From NCBI GenBank assembly GCA_021848165.1, contig JAJZMW010000031.1, positions 1-13,640 of the forward strand: a stretch of DNA of 13,640 nt, written 5' to 3'. This stretch comes from Thermoplasmata archaeon (GTDB lineage Archaea; Thermoplasmatota; Thermoplasmata; Lutacidiplasmatales; UBA184). A program made the position numbers and the translations under genes. Below the pieces are notes generated by a model, which saw only the letters and a list, made by a program, of their open reading frames with translations, had not been told where the DNA came from and did not search any database. Of the stretch, positions 5,896 to 13,470 are shown in pieces; position 1 is the stretch's first letter; each line of letters opens with the position of its first letter.

Positions 5896-8800
5896 ATGCC
5901 CGCGGCGGGGTTGTCGAACGGAGCGTCGCGCGGGGGGGCGGCGGTGATCGTCCTGGCCGTGGTCCTGATGGCGGTGATGGCCGCCGCTCCCCTCCCCGGC
6001 CCCTCCCGTGGCGGCGCGGCCGGCCCCGGGCCGTCCGCTCGGCCCTCCCCGACGACGACCACTTCGGTGACGTACATCTTTCAACAGCATCTCGAGGTGA
6101 CGAACGCCCAACCGTCCCCGGTTCCGTCGCCGTTCGACCTCGAGGTCGTCGTCAATTCGTTGGCCTACGAGTCCTACGAAGCCAGCAATCTGCAGAACGT
6201 GGAGTTCACGACGCTGGCCGGGGCCGTCGTCCCGAGTTGGATCGAATCGGGCGCCTCGTCGACCGCGACCTCCACCGTCTACTGGCTTCGGTGGACCGGC
6301 GGGATCCCGGCCGGGGGCAGCGTGAATCTCTCGATGGACTTCGCCTCCCCGTCGACCCGGCTCTTCGATGGGGTCCTCGTCGGAGAGGCCCCGACGCTCA
6401 GTCCCTCTTACGGGGAGTACGACAACGGCCGATACGTCTTCCCGCTCTACGACAACTTCGCCGGCCCTACCCTGAACACGAGCTTGTGGTCGGTCGGTCC
6501 CAGCACGAGCGCGAGAGCCTTCGACGGGCTGACCGTGGCGTTCAGTGGCCCGAACGCGTACTTCGGATCGGTCGCCTCCTACGCCCCGGGCGAGGTGTTC
6601 GATGTGTCGATCCTGTCGATCGGCGACCTCGACAACATCGGTTTCTTCACGCCGACCGGATACCTCTCCGGGTATCACGCCTATCCGGGGGCGTTCGTCC
6701 GGACGGCGTGTGGGAACACCTACCCCGACCAGATGGGGCCCGACGGAGGTGAGGCCAATACCTGCGGTAGCGTCTACGGGGTGTTTGGCAACACCGAGTC
6801 CATCGCCGGAACCTACGAAGTGCAAACCCTCAGCTCGACCTCCGCCTATCTGACCGTCAACGGCGCCGCGAGCTACGGGGGCACTCAAAGCGAGCCGGTG
6901 ACGACGGACGCCCCTTCCTACCCGGTGATCGCCGGGATCGTCGGGGGCGGAACGGTCGGCGCGCAGTGGGCGCTGGTCCGCCCTCTTCCTCCGAACGGCG
7001 TGATGCCGTCGGTCCGATTCATCGGGAAGAGCGGCGTACTCTTCTCGGAATCCGGGCTGCCGAGCGGACGCACGTGGGGCGTCACCTTCAACTCCACGCT
7101 CTACACCGCGTCCGCGGGCAGCCCGATCGAGGCGGTCGTCTACCCCGGCACCTATTCCTACACGATCTCCGACGTGAGCGGGTTTCACCAGACGACGCTC
7201 CCCTACCGGGGAACGATCACCGTCAACGACAGCCCCGTGACGGAGCCGACGCTGGAGTTCCTCCCCGCGACGGCTCCCGTCACCTTCTCGGAGACCGGCC
7301 TGCCAGCGGGGACGGCCTGGGCCGTGACGGTCAACGGCGTCCCGCACGGGGCGACCGCCCCCGCCTCGATCCGGGCGCTGGTGCCGAACGGAACGTTCGC
7401 GTACCAGATCTCGGACGTCCCGGGATGGCACCAATCGACGCTGCCCTACTCGGGCAACGGCACCATGTCGGGGTCGGCGGTCAACGAGCCCGCTCTCGCC
7501 TTCGCCCGCTTCCTCTACGTCCTTCGTCTGCAGGAGTCGGGCCTTCCCACGGGCACCGAGTGGGGGGCCTCGGTCAACGGGACCCGCGCGACCGCCTCGG
7601 CCCCCGCGGAGCTCTCCTTCGATCTGCCGAACGGGACCTTCCCGTACCTCCTCAGCGTTCCGTCGGGGTGGGTCGAGACCACGATCCCGTACGCGGGCAA
7701 CTTCACCGTGGCCGGGTCGAATCCGGTCGAGCCCACCCTCGTCTTCCTCTCGGGCACCGGGGCGGTGACGTTCACCGAGACCGGCCTGCCCGTCGGGGCG
7801 ACGTGGGCGGTGGTGATCGATGGGGCGCTGCACCGCCAATTCGCCGGCGACCCGATCTCCGTATCGCTCGCCAATGGGCCGTTCACCTACGCGATCGTCG
7901 ACGTCCCTGGATACCACCAAACGACGCTCCCGTACGTGGGCTCCGGAACGGTGGACGGGGGCCTGGTCTTCGAGCCGACGCTGAGGTTCGTTCTCGTGGG
8001 CTACAACGTGACCGTGATCGAGTACGGGCTCCCCGCGGGGACCCCCTGGTCGGTGACCCTCAACGGCTCGAGCACGGGATCCCTCACCAACGATTCCTAC
8101 AGGTTCGTGGAGCCGAACGGCACCTACGGCTACACGGTCGCCAACGTTCCCGGCTGGCGCCTCGACAATGGACCGTACCGTGGGAATCTCACCGTGAACG
8201 GCGCGAGCGTGGGGCTGAACCTCACCTTCTCCCCGACGATCTACGCCGTGGAGTTCCAGGCGTCGGGGCTCAACGGAGAGTCCTGGTCGATGTCGTTCGG
8301 AGGGTATACCTCCCCGCCGACGAGCCACACGTCGATCGACTTCACCGTCGCGAACGGTACGTACCCGTATCACCCGGTGCCCCGCCGGGGCTGGCAGGTC
8401 TCCCCGGATCAAGGGGAGGCCCACGTGCAGGGGTCGTCGATGCTGATCGCGATCGTCTGGCACTTCGAGATCAACGCGACCTTCCGCGAGACCGGGCTTC
8501 CCGTCGGGACCCCGTGGGAGGTGACCGTGAACGCCACGTATTCGAACGCGACGAGGGCGCCGGGCTCGTTCTCCTTCTCGCTCTGGAACGGGACGTACAC
8601 CTACGCGGTCGCCCCCGTCCCCGGCTACAGCACCCACTGGGCCGGCGCCTTTGCGATCCACGGCACGCCGACCGAGATCACGGTGGCGTTCGTCCCATTC
8701 ACCTATCGGCTGACATTCAACGAGACCGGACTGCCGGGCGGCCGCCTGTGGCAGATCGCCCTCTCGACCGAGGGCACCCTGAACGCGAGCGCCCCCGGCA

Positions 8801-9084
8801 CGATCTCGGTCGAGGTCGCGAACGGGAGCTACCCGTTCTTCGTCCCGCCGGTCGCCGGGTACAACGCGACCCCGAAGATCGGCGCGGTGGGCGTCGACGG
8901 TCGGCCGGCGAACCAGACGATCGTTTACACGGCCTTGCCGCCCGCCTCGGGGCTCCCGTCGCTGACGTTCCCCACTTCGCCCGCCGCTACCGCGCTCCTG
9001 TCGCTGGTCGCGGTGGTCCCAATCGTGGGCTCCGCCGTCGTCCTCTACGCGATGCGCCGCGTCGGCCGCCCCCCCGTCCGCTGA
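5896..9084 (+). CDS. Large membrane-anchored surface protein: DUF2341-like, LamG-like and eight tandem ETGLP modules
   Basis: A 1062-residue exported protein. A signal peptide (basic n-region, hydrophobic core about 13-33) is followed by a Pro/Thr-rich linker. A DUF2341-like domain (about 60-175) includes SYEASNLQNVEF, WLRWTGGIPAG and FDGVLVGEAPTLSPSYGEYD. A LamG/concanavalin-like region starts at YDNFAGPTLNTSLW (about 185-375). Eight tandem modules follow, with the conserved glutamate (or equivalent) at about 385, 466, 547, 628, 709, 789, 865 and 943. Their consensus is roughly F-E-[ST]-G-L-P-x-G-x-x-W-x-V-x-x-N-G, then N-G-[TS]-[YF]-x-Y and V-P-G-[WY]. A helix (about 1029-1053) and basic tail anchor the C-terminus. 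About 20 N-glycosylation sequons occur in the modules. The modules are probably small beta-sandwiches. Adhesion, cell-cell contact or polymer binding is inferred; no catalytic motif is seen. ATG 5896 is favoured over TTG 5887 by TATA spacing and the signal peptide. Confidence 0.9.
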   Translation: MPAAGLSNGASRGGAAVIVLAVVLMAVMAAAPLPGPSRGGAAGPGPSARPSPTTTTSVTYIFQQHLEVTNAQPSPVPSPFDLEVVVNSLAYESYEASNLQNVEFTTLAGAVVPSWIESGASSTATSTVYWLRWTGGIPAGGSVNLSMDFASPSTRLFDGVLVGEAPTLSPSYGEYDNGRYVFPLYDNFAGPTLNTSLWSVGPSTSARAFDGLTVAFSGPNAYFGSVASYAPGEVFDVSILSIGDLDNIGFFTPTGYLSGYHAYPGAFVRTACGNTYPDQMGPDGGEANTCGSVYGVFGNTESIAGTYEVQTLSSTSAYLTVNGAASYGGTQSEPVTTDAPSYPVIAGIVGGGTVGAQWALVRPLPPNGVMPSVRFIGKSGVLFSESGLPSGRTWGVTFNSTLYTASAGSPIEAVVYPGTYSYTISDVSGFHQTTLPYRGTITVNDSPVTEPTLEFLPATAPVTFSETGLPAGTAWAVTVNGVPHGATAPASIRALVPNGTFAYQISDVPGWHQSTLPYSGNGTMSGSAVNEPALAFARFLYVLRLQESGLPTGTEWGASVNGTRATASAPAELSFDLPNGTFPYLLSVPSGWVETTIPYAGNFTVAGSNPVEPTLVFLSGTGAVTFTETGLPVGATWAVVIDGALHRQFAGDPISVSLANGPFTYAIVDVPGYHQTTLPYVGSGTVDGGLVFEPTLRFVLVGYNVTVIEYGLPAGTPWSVTLNGSSTGSLTNDSYRFVEPNGTYGYTVANVPGWRLDNGPYRGNLTVNGASVGLNLTFSPTIYAVEFQASGLNGESWSMSFGGYTSPPTSHTSIDFTVANGTYPYHPVPRRGWQVSPDQGEAHVQGSSMLIAIVWHFEINATFRETGLPVGTPWEVTVNATYSNATRAPGSFSFSLWNGTYTYAVAPVPGYSTHWAGAFAIHGTPTEITVAFVPFTYRLTFNETGLPGGRLWQIALSTEGTLNASAPGTISVEVANGSYPFFVPPVAGYNATPKIGAVGVDGRPANQTIVYTALPPASGLPSLTFPTSPAATALLSLVAVVPIVGSAVVLYAMRRVGRPPVR
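7039..8940 (+). repeat. Eight tandem ETGLP-type protein modules
   Basis: Anchored on the conserved glutamate codon, the modules start at nucleotides 7048, 7291, 7534, 7777 and 8020, exactly 243 nt (81 codons) apart. Later modules are at about 8260, 8488 and 8722, with spacings of roughly 240, 228 and 234 nt. DNA identity between copies is visibly low while protein motifs persist, so the duplications are old. Module 6 has lost the motif glutamate and proline (QASGLNGESW). Modules 2, 3, 5, 6, 7 and 8 carry a sequon at the same N-G-[TS] position; modules 1 (PGTY) and 4 (NGPF) do not. Confidence 0.88.
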
Positions 9085-9101
9085 TCCCCCGCCGGGGGGA
9101 T
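9084..9101. terminator. Possible hairpin terminator between convergent genes
   Basis: The perfect inverted repeat ATCCCCC (9084-9090), loop GCCG, GGGGGAT (9095-9101) almost exactly fills the 18-nt gap between the surface-protein stop and the stop of the leftward operon. On the plus strand it runs into only three Ts. It could mark both transcript ends, but archaeal termination depends mainly on T-runs, so this role is uncertain. Confidence 0.4.
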
Positions 9102-9102
9102 T

Positions 9103-10077
9103 TCACCGGGGGAGGGCCCCACCGGAGGGGGCCGCGGCGGGGAGCGGAGCCGGCGCGGGGCGGGGGCGGGCCCGATAGCTGCGGCGGGCGGCGACCCACG
9201 CGCCGATGACGACCCCCTCCCCGACCCCTACGACCGCGAGGAGCGACCACGACGGTGCGACGACCACGACCCCGAGCAGAACGCCGAGCAGGATCCCGCC
9301 GACCACCAAGGCCCCCAACCCCGGCGGGATCCTCGGCGGCGGAGCGGTCGCCGGCGACGCGCTCTTCACGATCGCCTCCATCATGGGGGACAGACGGGTC
9401 CGGGCCGGCGCCGGCCGCGTGGCGCCCGCCTCCGTCGGTCCGGGCCGGCGGGCTTCTTCCGGTGGTTCGAGGGCCGGAAGGAGGACCCCGCAGAGGCCGA
9501 TCGCGGCCAACCCGATCAGGATCGGCGTGCCGATCGCCTGCAGCGGGAAGCTCCCCGGATTCACCCCTTCGAGCAGCTTTGCCCAGGCGAGGAACTGCTG
9601 ACCGATCTCGGTTCCGTAGGCGTTCGCGATGCCCGACGCGGAGATCGGTGCGGCCGACGCGGCGAGCGCTTCGACCGCTCCGACCAGGAGCAGCGCGTCC
9701 AGCACGGCGAACTGGTAGCCGAGGAGGAGCCCGCCCGGCGACTCGTCGGCGAGGACGAGTGGCGCGACGATCAGGAACGGTCCGGCGAGGAAGAACCCGA
9801 GCAGGACCGGATCGAGGGCGCCCAGCGTCGACGGGACGAACGAGAGGCCGGCGAGCGGCAGGAGCGAGAGCAGCCCGGCCCCGAGGATCCCTCCCACCGC
9901 CAGCGCCGCGACGCGCGCTCCGTGCTTCGGGAGGAGGTAGGCGAGGTTCGTCGCGAGAAGGAGTCCGAAGACCGCCTCCGCGAGCGCGCCGGCGGAGGCG
10001 ACCGCCCCGGCGATCAGCCAGAGCAGGTAGCCGAAGAGCGGGAGCACCAGGGCCGCCCGAAGGGCCTTCGGGATCAC
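9103..10077 (-). CDS. Polytopic membrane protein, last gene of the MoxR/DUF58 operon
   Basis: A 324-residue integral membrane protein of no family I recognise. Eight hydrophobic helices are apparent at about 6-28, 30-50, 54-78, 88-110, 115-140, 182-204, 253-274 and 276-297. A loop of about 40 residues after the fifth (141-181) and a Pro/Arg/Ala-rich hydrophilic segment between helices six and seven (about 205-250) are the main soluble parts. The tail is rich in Pro, Ala and Arg. The GTG start at 10077 overlaps the DUF58 stop as GTGA, which indicates translational coupling, so it is very probably a partner of DUF58 and MoxR in the membrane. The longer open frame to 10611 is antisense-like shadow. 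It ends 18 nt from the convergent surface-protein gene. Confidence 0.82.
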   Translation of the reverse strand: MIPKALRAALVLPLFGYLLWLIAGAVASAGALAEAVFGLLLATNLAYLLPKHGARVAALAVGGILGAGLLSLLPLAGLSFVPSTLGALDPVLLGFFLAGPFLIVAPLVLADESPGGLLLGYQFAVLDALLLVGAVEALAASAAPISASGIANAYGTEIGQQFLAWAKLLEGVNPGSFPLQAIGTPILIGLAAIGLCGVLLPALEPPEEARRPGPTEAGATRPAPARTRLSPMMEAIVKSASPATAPPPRIPPGLGALVVGGILLGVLLGVVVVAPSWSLLAVVGVGEGVVIGAWVAARRSYRARPRPAPAPLPAAAPSGGALPR

Positions 10078-11390
10078 CGACCGACCCCCCAGACGTGGAT
10101 CTGCTGGTACAGCGAGAGGAGCCGGGACCCGGCTCCTTCGCGGTCGTAGGGGGCGACGAGGATCCCCAGTCGCTCGAGCACCCGTTGCCGCTCTCGGGTG
10201 CGACGGCCCTCCTCGACGACCGCGCGGTCGAGGTACGCTTGGGCGGTCGGATCGGCGAACGGCGCGTACATCCGCGCCGTGTCGGGCGGGAAGTAGTACA
10301 GGCGATGGCCCCCTTGGAGGAACGTGCCGAGCCCGGAGACCGGCCCGGTGATCTGGGCCGGGAGCGGCGCGAAGAGAAACACGTGGGTCGGCTGCCGCAG
10401 ACGGACCGGCAGTACGCGGATGAGCGAGTCGAGCGTCGGGCCCGCGCTCTTCGGCATCGCGCGGCCGAGGGCTTCCGACATCTTCAACGCGTGGAACGAC
10501 CCCCGATCCGGCGGGAGGTAGGTCTCGGGCCCTTGCGGTCCGGCGAGCAGGAGTCCCACGCGGTCCCCGCCCCGCGGGGCGTACGTCGCGAGGAGCATCC
10601 CGGCCTCGCATGCCCGGTCGAGGGCGGTCTCCCCGAGGTCGCCCGCCGCCATCTCCGGGGCGAGGGAGATGACGACGAGGAAGTCCTGCCGGCTCTCCTG
10701 CTCGAACTCCCGGACGAAGAGCGATCCCCCTTGCGAGCGCCGCCAGGAGATCGTCCGATAGTCATCGTCCAGCTGATACGGGCGCAGCGAGCGGAACTCC
10801 GTGCCGTATCCGCGGCGCGCGACCGGGGTGAACCCCATCGTCTGCGTCGTGAGGCGGAAGGCGGAGCGGCGCAGCGAGACCTCCGGGGCGGCGGGGCTGA
10901 CGAGGACGCTCGCCGCCGTCGCGAGGCGGATCCGGCGGAACGCGAGCCCGAGCGGGTCCTGCAGGACGATCTCCGTCGGACCGATCGTGAACTCTCCTCG
11001 GGTCCGCGCCCGGAAAACGTAGCCGAGCGTCAGCGACTCCTGGTCCGACCACCAGGTCTCGAGCCGGGGGGATCCCTCGACGACCTCGAACACCGTGGGG
11101 GTCGAGTCCTCGACGCGAAGGTAGAACGGCCGATCGCCCGTCCGCCGGATGCGGACGGCGGTGGCCCCGAGCCCGTCGGCATGGAGGCGGCCGGTATGAT
11201 CGGTCCGCTCCGCCGCGAACGAGCCCGGGGCGAGCCGTCGCGCCGTGCCCTCGAAGGCGAGGACCTCCGCGCCGACGAACCCGACGGCGAACAGGGCGAT
11301 CGCCATGGGGAGGAGGTTCAGCGTGAAGACCGCGAGAAGGAGTCCCCCGACCGCGGCCCCGAGGAGAGCCCAGCCTCGGGTGGTCAGCAC
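10074..11390 (-). CDS. DUF58 domain membrane protein
   Basis: A 438-residue protein with two N-terminal membrane helices (about 6-24 and 26-46) and a large soluble part containing the DUF58 hallmark GYGTEFRSLRPYQLDDDYRT, continuing ISWRRSQGGSLFVREFEQES (about 194-233). DUF58 proteins are regularly encoded next to MoxR ATPases and are proposed to act with them in assembling or maturing envelope complexes. The segment after the hallmark resembles a von Willebrand A core (DFLVVISLAPEM, then GDRVGLLLAG), but the metal-binding DxSxS is replaced by SLAPE, so metal-dependent adhesion is unlikely. GTG 11390 has a strong Shine-Dalgarno, AGGAGGG, with 5-nt spacing. MoxR ends 12 nt upstream, and the following membrane protein overlaps by 4 nt. 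Confidence 0.92.
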   Translation of the reverse strand: MLTTRGWALLGAAVGGLLLAVFTLNLLPMAIALFAVGFVGAEVLAFEGTARRLAPGSFAAERTDHTGRLHADGLGATAVRIRRTGDRPFYLRVEDSTPTVFEVVEGSPRLETWWSDQESLTLGYVFRARTRGEFTIGPTEIVLQDPLGLAFRRIRLATAASVLVSPAAPEVSLRRSAFRLTTQTMGFTPVARRGYGTEFRSLRPYQLDDDYRTISWRRSQGGSLFVREFEQESRQDFLVVISLAPEMAAGDLGETALDRACEAGMLLATYAPRGGDRVGLLLAGPQGPETYLPPDRGSFHALKMSEALGRAMPKSAGPTLDSLIRVLPVRLRQPTHVFLFAPLPAQITGPVSGLGTFLQGGHRLYYFPPDTARMYAPFADPTAQAYLDRAVVEEGRRTRERQRVLERLGILVAPYDREGAGSRLLSLYQQIHVWGVGR

Positions 11391-11395
11391 GCCGA

Positions 11396-11402
11396 CCCTC
11401 CT
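11396..11402 (-). promoter_or_regulatory. Strong Shine-Dalgarno site of the DUF58 gene
   Basis: On the minus strand, AGGAGGG lies directly after the MoxR stop and 5 nt before the GTG at 11390. It decides this start and shows that internal operon genes can use Shine-Dalgarno initiation, while the first genes of several units here appear leaderless. Confidence 0.75.
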
Positions 11403-12470
11403 TCAGTGCGGAGCCGGGATCCGTTGCAGGATCGATCGGATCAGGTCGCCCATGACCCGCTGCGTCGGGTCCCCGACGCCCGACGAATCGCCCGAGATCT
11501 GCTGGGCGAGCACGTCCGGGCGGAGGATCAGCCGATGGTTCAAGGACGGGAACGCGAGCGCCTTGATGTCGTCCGGGATGGCGTACGGGCGCCCGGTGGT
11601 CAGCGCGCCGGCCCGCACCGCGCGCAGGAACAGGACCGCCGACCGCGGCGAAGCGCCGAGCAGGACCTTCGGGTCCGAGCGCGTGGCGCGCACGATCTGC
11701 GTCAGGTACCGGAGCACGTCGTCGTGCACGTAGACCTGCTCGACGCTCCGGCTGATCAGCTCGAGCTCCGCGGCTTCGAGGATCGGGGTGGGGGGCGGCA
11801 TCGAGCCCCGCGCGTCCTGGCCGCGGAGCATCTGGAACTCCCGGCCCTCGTCCGGATACGTCATCAGGAGCCGGAACATGAACCGGTCCAGCTCGGCCTC
11901 GGGGAGCGGATAGGTCCCCTCCTGCTCGACCGGATTCTGGGTCGCGATCACCATGACCGGGTGCGGGAGCGGGTGGGAGACCCCGTCGATCGTGACCTGG
12001 CGCTCCTGCATCGCCTCGAGGAGGGCCGACTGGACCTTGGGCGGGGCGCGGTTGATCTCGTCGGCCAGCACCACGTTCGCGAAGATCGGGCCGGGGCGAT
12101 AGCGAAGCTCCTGCGTCTTGAGATCGAGGGCCATGTTGCCGAGGATGTCGGAGGGGAGCATGTCCGGGGTGAACTGGATCCGCCGGAACGAGAGGTCGAG
12201 GCGTTCGGCGAAGTGACGCACGAGGAACGTCTTCGCGAGCCCGGGGACCCCTTCGAGGAGAACGTGGCCCTCGCACAGGAGGCCGATGAGGAGCTGGCGG
12301 ACCGGCTCTTCGACCGCGATGACCGACTGCCCGATCGCTCCCTGCAACCGGCCGAGCAGGTCGCGGGCTCGGCTCGTCGTGGCGGACCATTCCAGCCGCG
12401 GGGCGGGGACGTCGACCGACCCGGTCGGCACGGGGCGGGAGGCGTCCGGAGGGCGCGGGGCTCCGCTCAT
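11403..12470 (-). CDS. moxR: MoxR-family AAA+ ATPase
   Basis: A 355-residue cytosolic AAA+ ATPase of the MoxR family, thought to be chaperones that insert cofactors or assemble membrane and envelope complexes. Motifs are Walker A GVPGLAKT (74-81), TPDMLPSDILG (about 101-111), Walker B VVLADEIN (133-140), RAPPKVQSALLEAMQE and the sensor/lid region TQNPVEQEGTYPLPEAELDR. The C-terminal helical part contains GASPRS and RPYAIPDDIKALA. The first 30 residues are a disordered-looking Pro/Ser-rich lead. ATG 12470 overlaps the upstream stop as ATGA, so it is coupled to the small membrane protein; DUF58 starts 12 nt after its stop. The longer open frame to 12935 is shadow of the upstream gene. Confidence 0.95.
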   Translation of the reverse strand: MSGAPRPPDASRPVPTGSVDVPAPRLEWSATTSRARDLLGRLQGAIGQSVIAVEEPVRQLLIGLLCEGHVLLEGVPGLAKTFLVRHFAERLDLSFRRIQFTPDMLPSDILGNMALDLKTQELRYRPGPIFANVVLADEINRAPPKVQSALLEAMQERQVTIDGVSHPLPHPVMVIATQNPVEQEGTYPLPEAELDRFMFRLLMTYPDEGREFQMLRGQDARGSMPPPTPILEAAELELISRSVEQVYVHDDVLRYLTQIVRATRSDPKVLLGASPRSAVLFLRAVRAGALTTGRPYAIPDDIKALAFPSLNHRLILRPDVLAQQISGDSSGVGDPTQRVMGDLIRSILQRIPAPH

Positions 12471-12976
12471 CCGGTGACCTGCCTCGCGAGCCCGTCGATC
12501 TCCGGCACCACGCGCGCCGTCAGCCGTTCGAACTCCCGCCGGGCGCGTCGGCGCCCGCGTCGGGTCTGGAGGAGCGGAGGTCGCTCGAGCCGATCCGCGA
12601 GCGCAAGGAGCCGGAGGAGGTCGCGCTGACGGCGCTTCCACGCCCCCAGGTCGCCGACCCGCCGGCGACGCGCGCCCGCCCGGGTCCGTGGGAGAGTGCC
12701 GAGCGACGCCGCCGAGGTCCGTTGCAACGAACGGTCCGCCGTGAACCAGAGCGCCTCCACCGACGGCCGGTACACCCCGGTCGCGAGCTGGTCGACCGTG
12801 CGCGAGACGAGGTCCGGGGAGGTTCTCCGCGGGACGGCCCGGACCGCATTGGAGGGGGGATCCTCGGACGGGGCGAACCCGAGCCAAGCGATGGTCAATC
12901 CCGCGAGGGTGAGCACGGGGATCGAGTACGGCCACGTCCGCAGAAGGTCCGAGAGGAGCTGACCGAGCGTGAGCAT
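12467..12976 (-). CDS. Small single-helix membrane protein of the MoxR operon
   Basis: A 169-residue protein not assigned to a family. One hydrophobic helix lies at about 17-35 (YSIPVLTLAGLTIAWLGFA). The remaining 130 residues are hydrophilic and very arginine-rich, likely helical and probably cytosolic. It is wedged between the DUF4129-like gene (13-nt gap) and MoxR (4-nt ATGA overlap), which supports it being real and a partner of MoxR. By analogy it may be a membrane tether or client adaptor for the ATPase, but that is inference from position only. The start at ATG 12976 puts the helix near the N-terminus; an upstream in-frame start would add a basic, Pro-rich extension overlapping the preceding gene. 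Confidence 0.75.
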   Translation of the reverse strand: MLTLGQLLSDLLRTWPYSIPVLTLAGLTIAWLGFAPSEDPPSNAVRAVPRRTSPDLVSRTVDQLATGVYRPSVEALWFTADRSLQRTSAASLGTLPRTRAGARRRRVGDLGAWKRRQRDLLRLLALADRLERPPLLQTRRGRRRARREFERLTARVVPEIDGLARQVTG

Positions 12977-12989
12977 GGGAGGCCGGCGG

Positions 12990-13430
12990 CTACGCCCCTC
13001 CGGTCGGGGTGGGGGGGGTCGCCGCCTGGAGCGCCGCATACAGGCGGGCCATCTCCGGCGCGGCGTAGATGCTGGTCAACGCTTCGATGAACTCGGGCCC
13101 GTTGCCGGCGGCTCCCCAGTACCGCACGGGCTCGTAGATCGCATACGCGCGTTCGTAGATCTCGCGCTGCTGCGCGAGCGGCGTCTGGGGGCCCATCGCC
13201 CACCGAATGAACTCGAGGGGGGTCAGCTCGGGCGGGAACGCGATCCCGTACGCGCGCGAGACATCCGCGATCGCTTGCGTGAAGCCGAACACGACCGCCG
13301 CGCCGGTCTCGCCTCGCGCGACTCGTTTCTTGGTCTCGGTGAGGACGGGAACCTCGACCAGGGACATCCGCTCGACCACGACCGGCGCGGGTGGCGGCGC
13401 CCCGGTCAGGCGTTTCCAGAGTGAGGGCAT
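12990..13430 (-). CDS. DUF4129-like soluble protein, first gene of the MoxR operon
   Basis: A 146-residue protein whose centre (about 40-115) resembles the C-terminal DUF4129 domain of the large membrane transglutaminase-like proteins that usually accompany MoxR and DUF58. Recognisable elements are a helix GFTQAIADVSRAYGI, then PPELTPLEFIRWA and YERAYAIYEPVRYWG, matching the family's 'eTPrEFarr ... LyerarYg' pattern. In those proteins the domain is fused behind membrane helices and a transglutaminase core; none of that is present here and no membrane segment is seen. The assignment rests on motif memory and is moderate. It has an upstream AT-rich element and is followed after 13 nt by the small membrane protein. 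Confidence 0.7.
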   Translation of the reverse strand: MPSLWKRLTGAPPPAPVVVERMSLVEVPVLTETKKRVARGETGAAVVFGFTQAIADVSRAYGIAFPPELTPLEFIRWAMGPQTPLAQQREIYERAYAIYEPVRYWGAAGNGPEFIEALTSIYAAPEMARLYAALQAATPPTPTGGA

Positions 13431-13470
13431 CGATCCAGACGCTCTCTTCCCGCGAGGGGCCCGGGCGGCA

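Noticed and set aside
5740..8661. Long minus-strand open frame (973 codons) opposite the surface-protein gene
   Set aside because: It is rich in Arg, Gly and Asp in the way antisense of GC-rich coding DNA is, has no recognisable motif, and lies opposite a clearly coding frame with signal peptide and repeats.
10078..10611. Upstream extension of the eight-helix protein
   Set aside because: It lies within the DUF58 gene in another frame, is Arg/Pro-rich, and the GTG at 10077 with its 4-nt overlap gives a natural start.
9255..12629. Long plus-strand open frame (1124 codons) opposite the MoxR operon
   Set aside because: Arg/Glu/Pro-rich shadow of MoxR, DUF58 and the membrane protein, all of which have family motifs or operon-type overlaps on the other strand.
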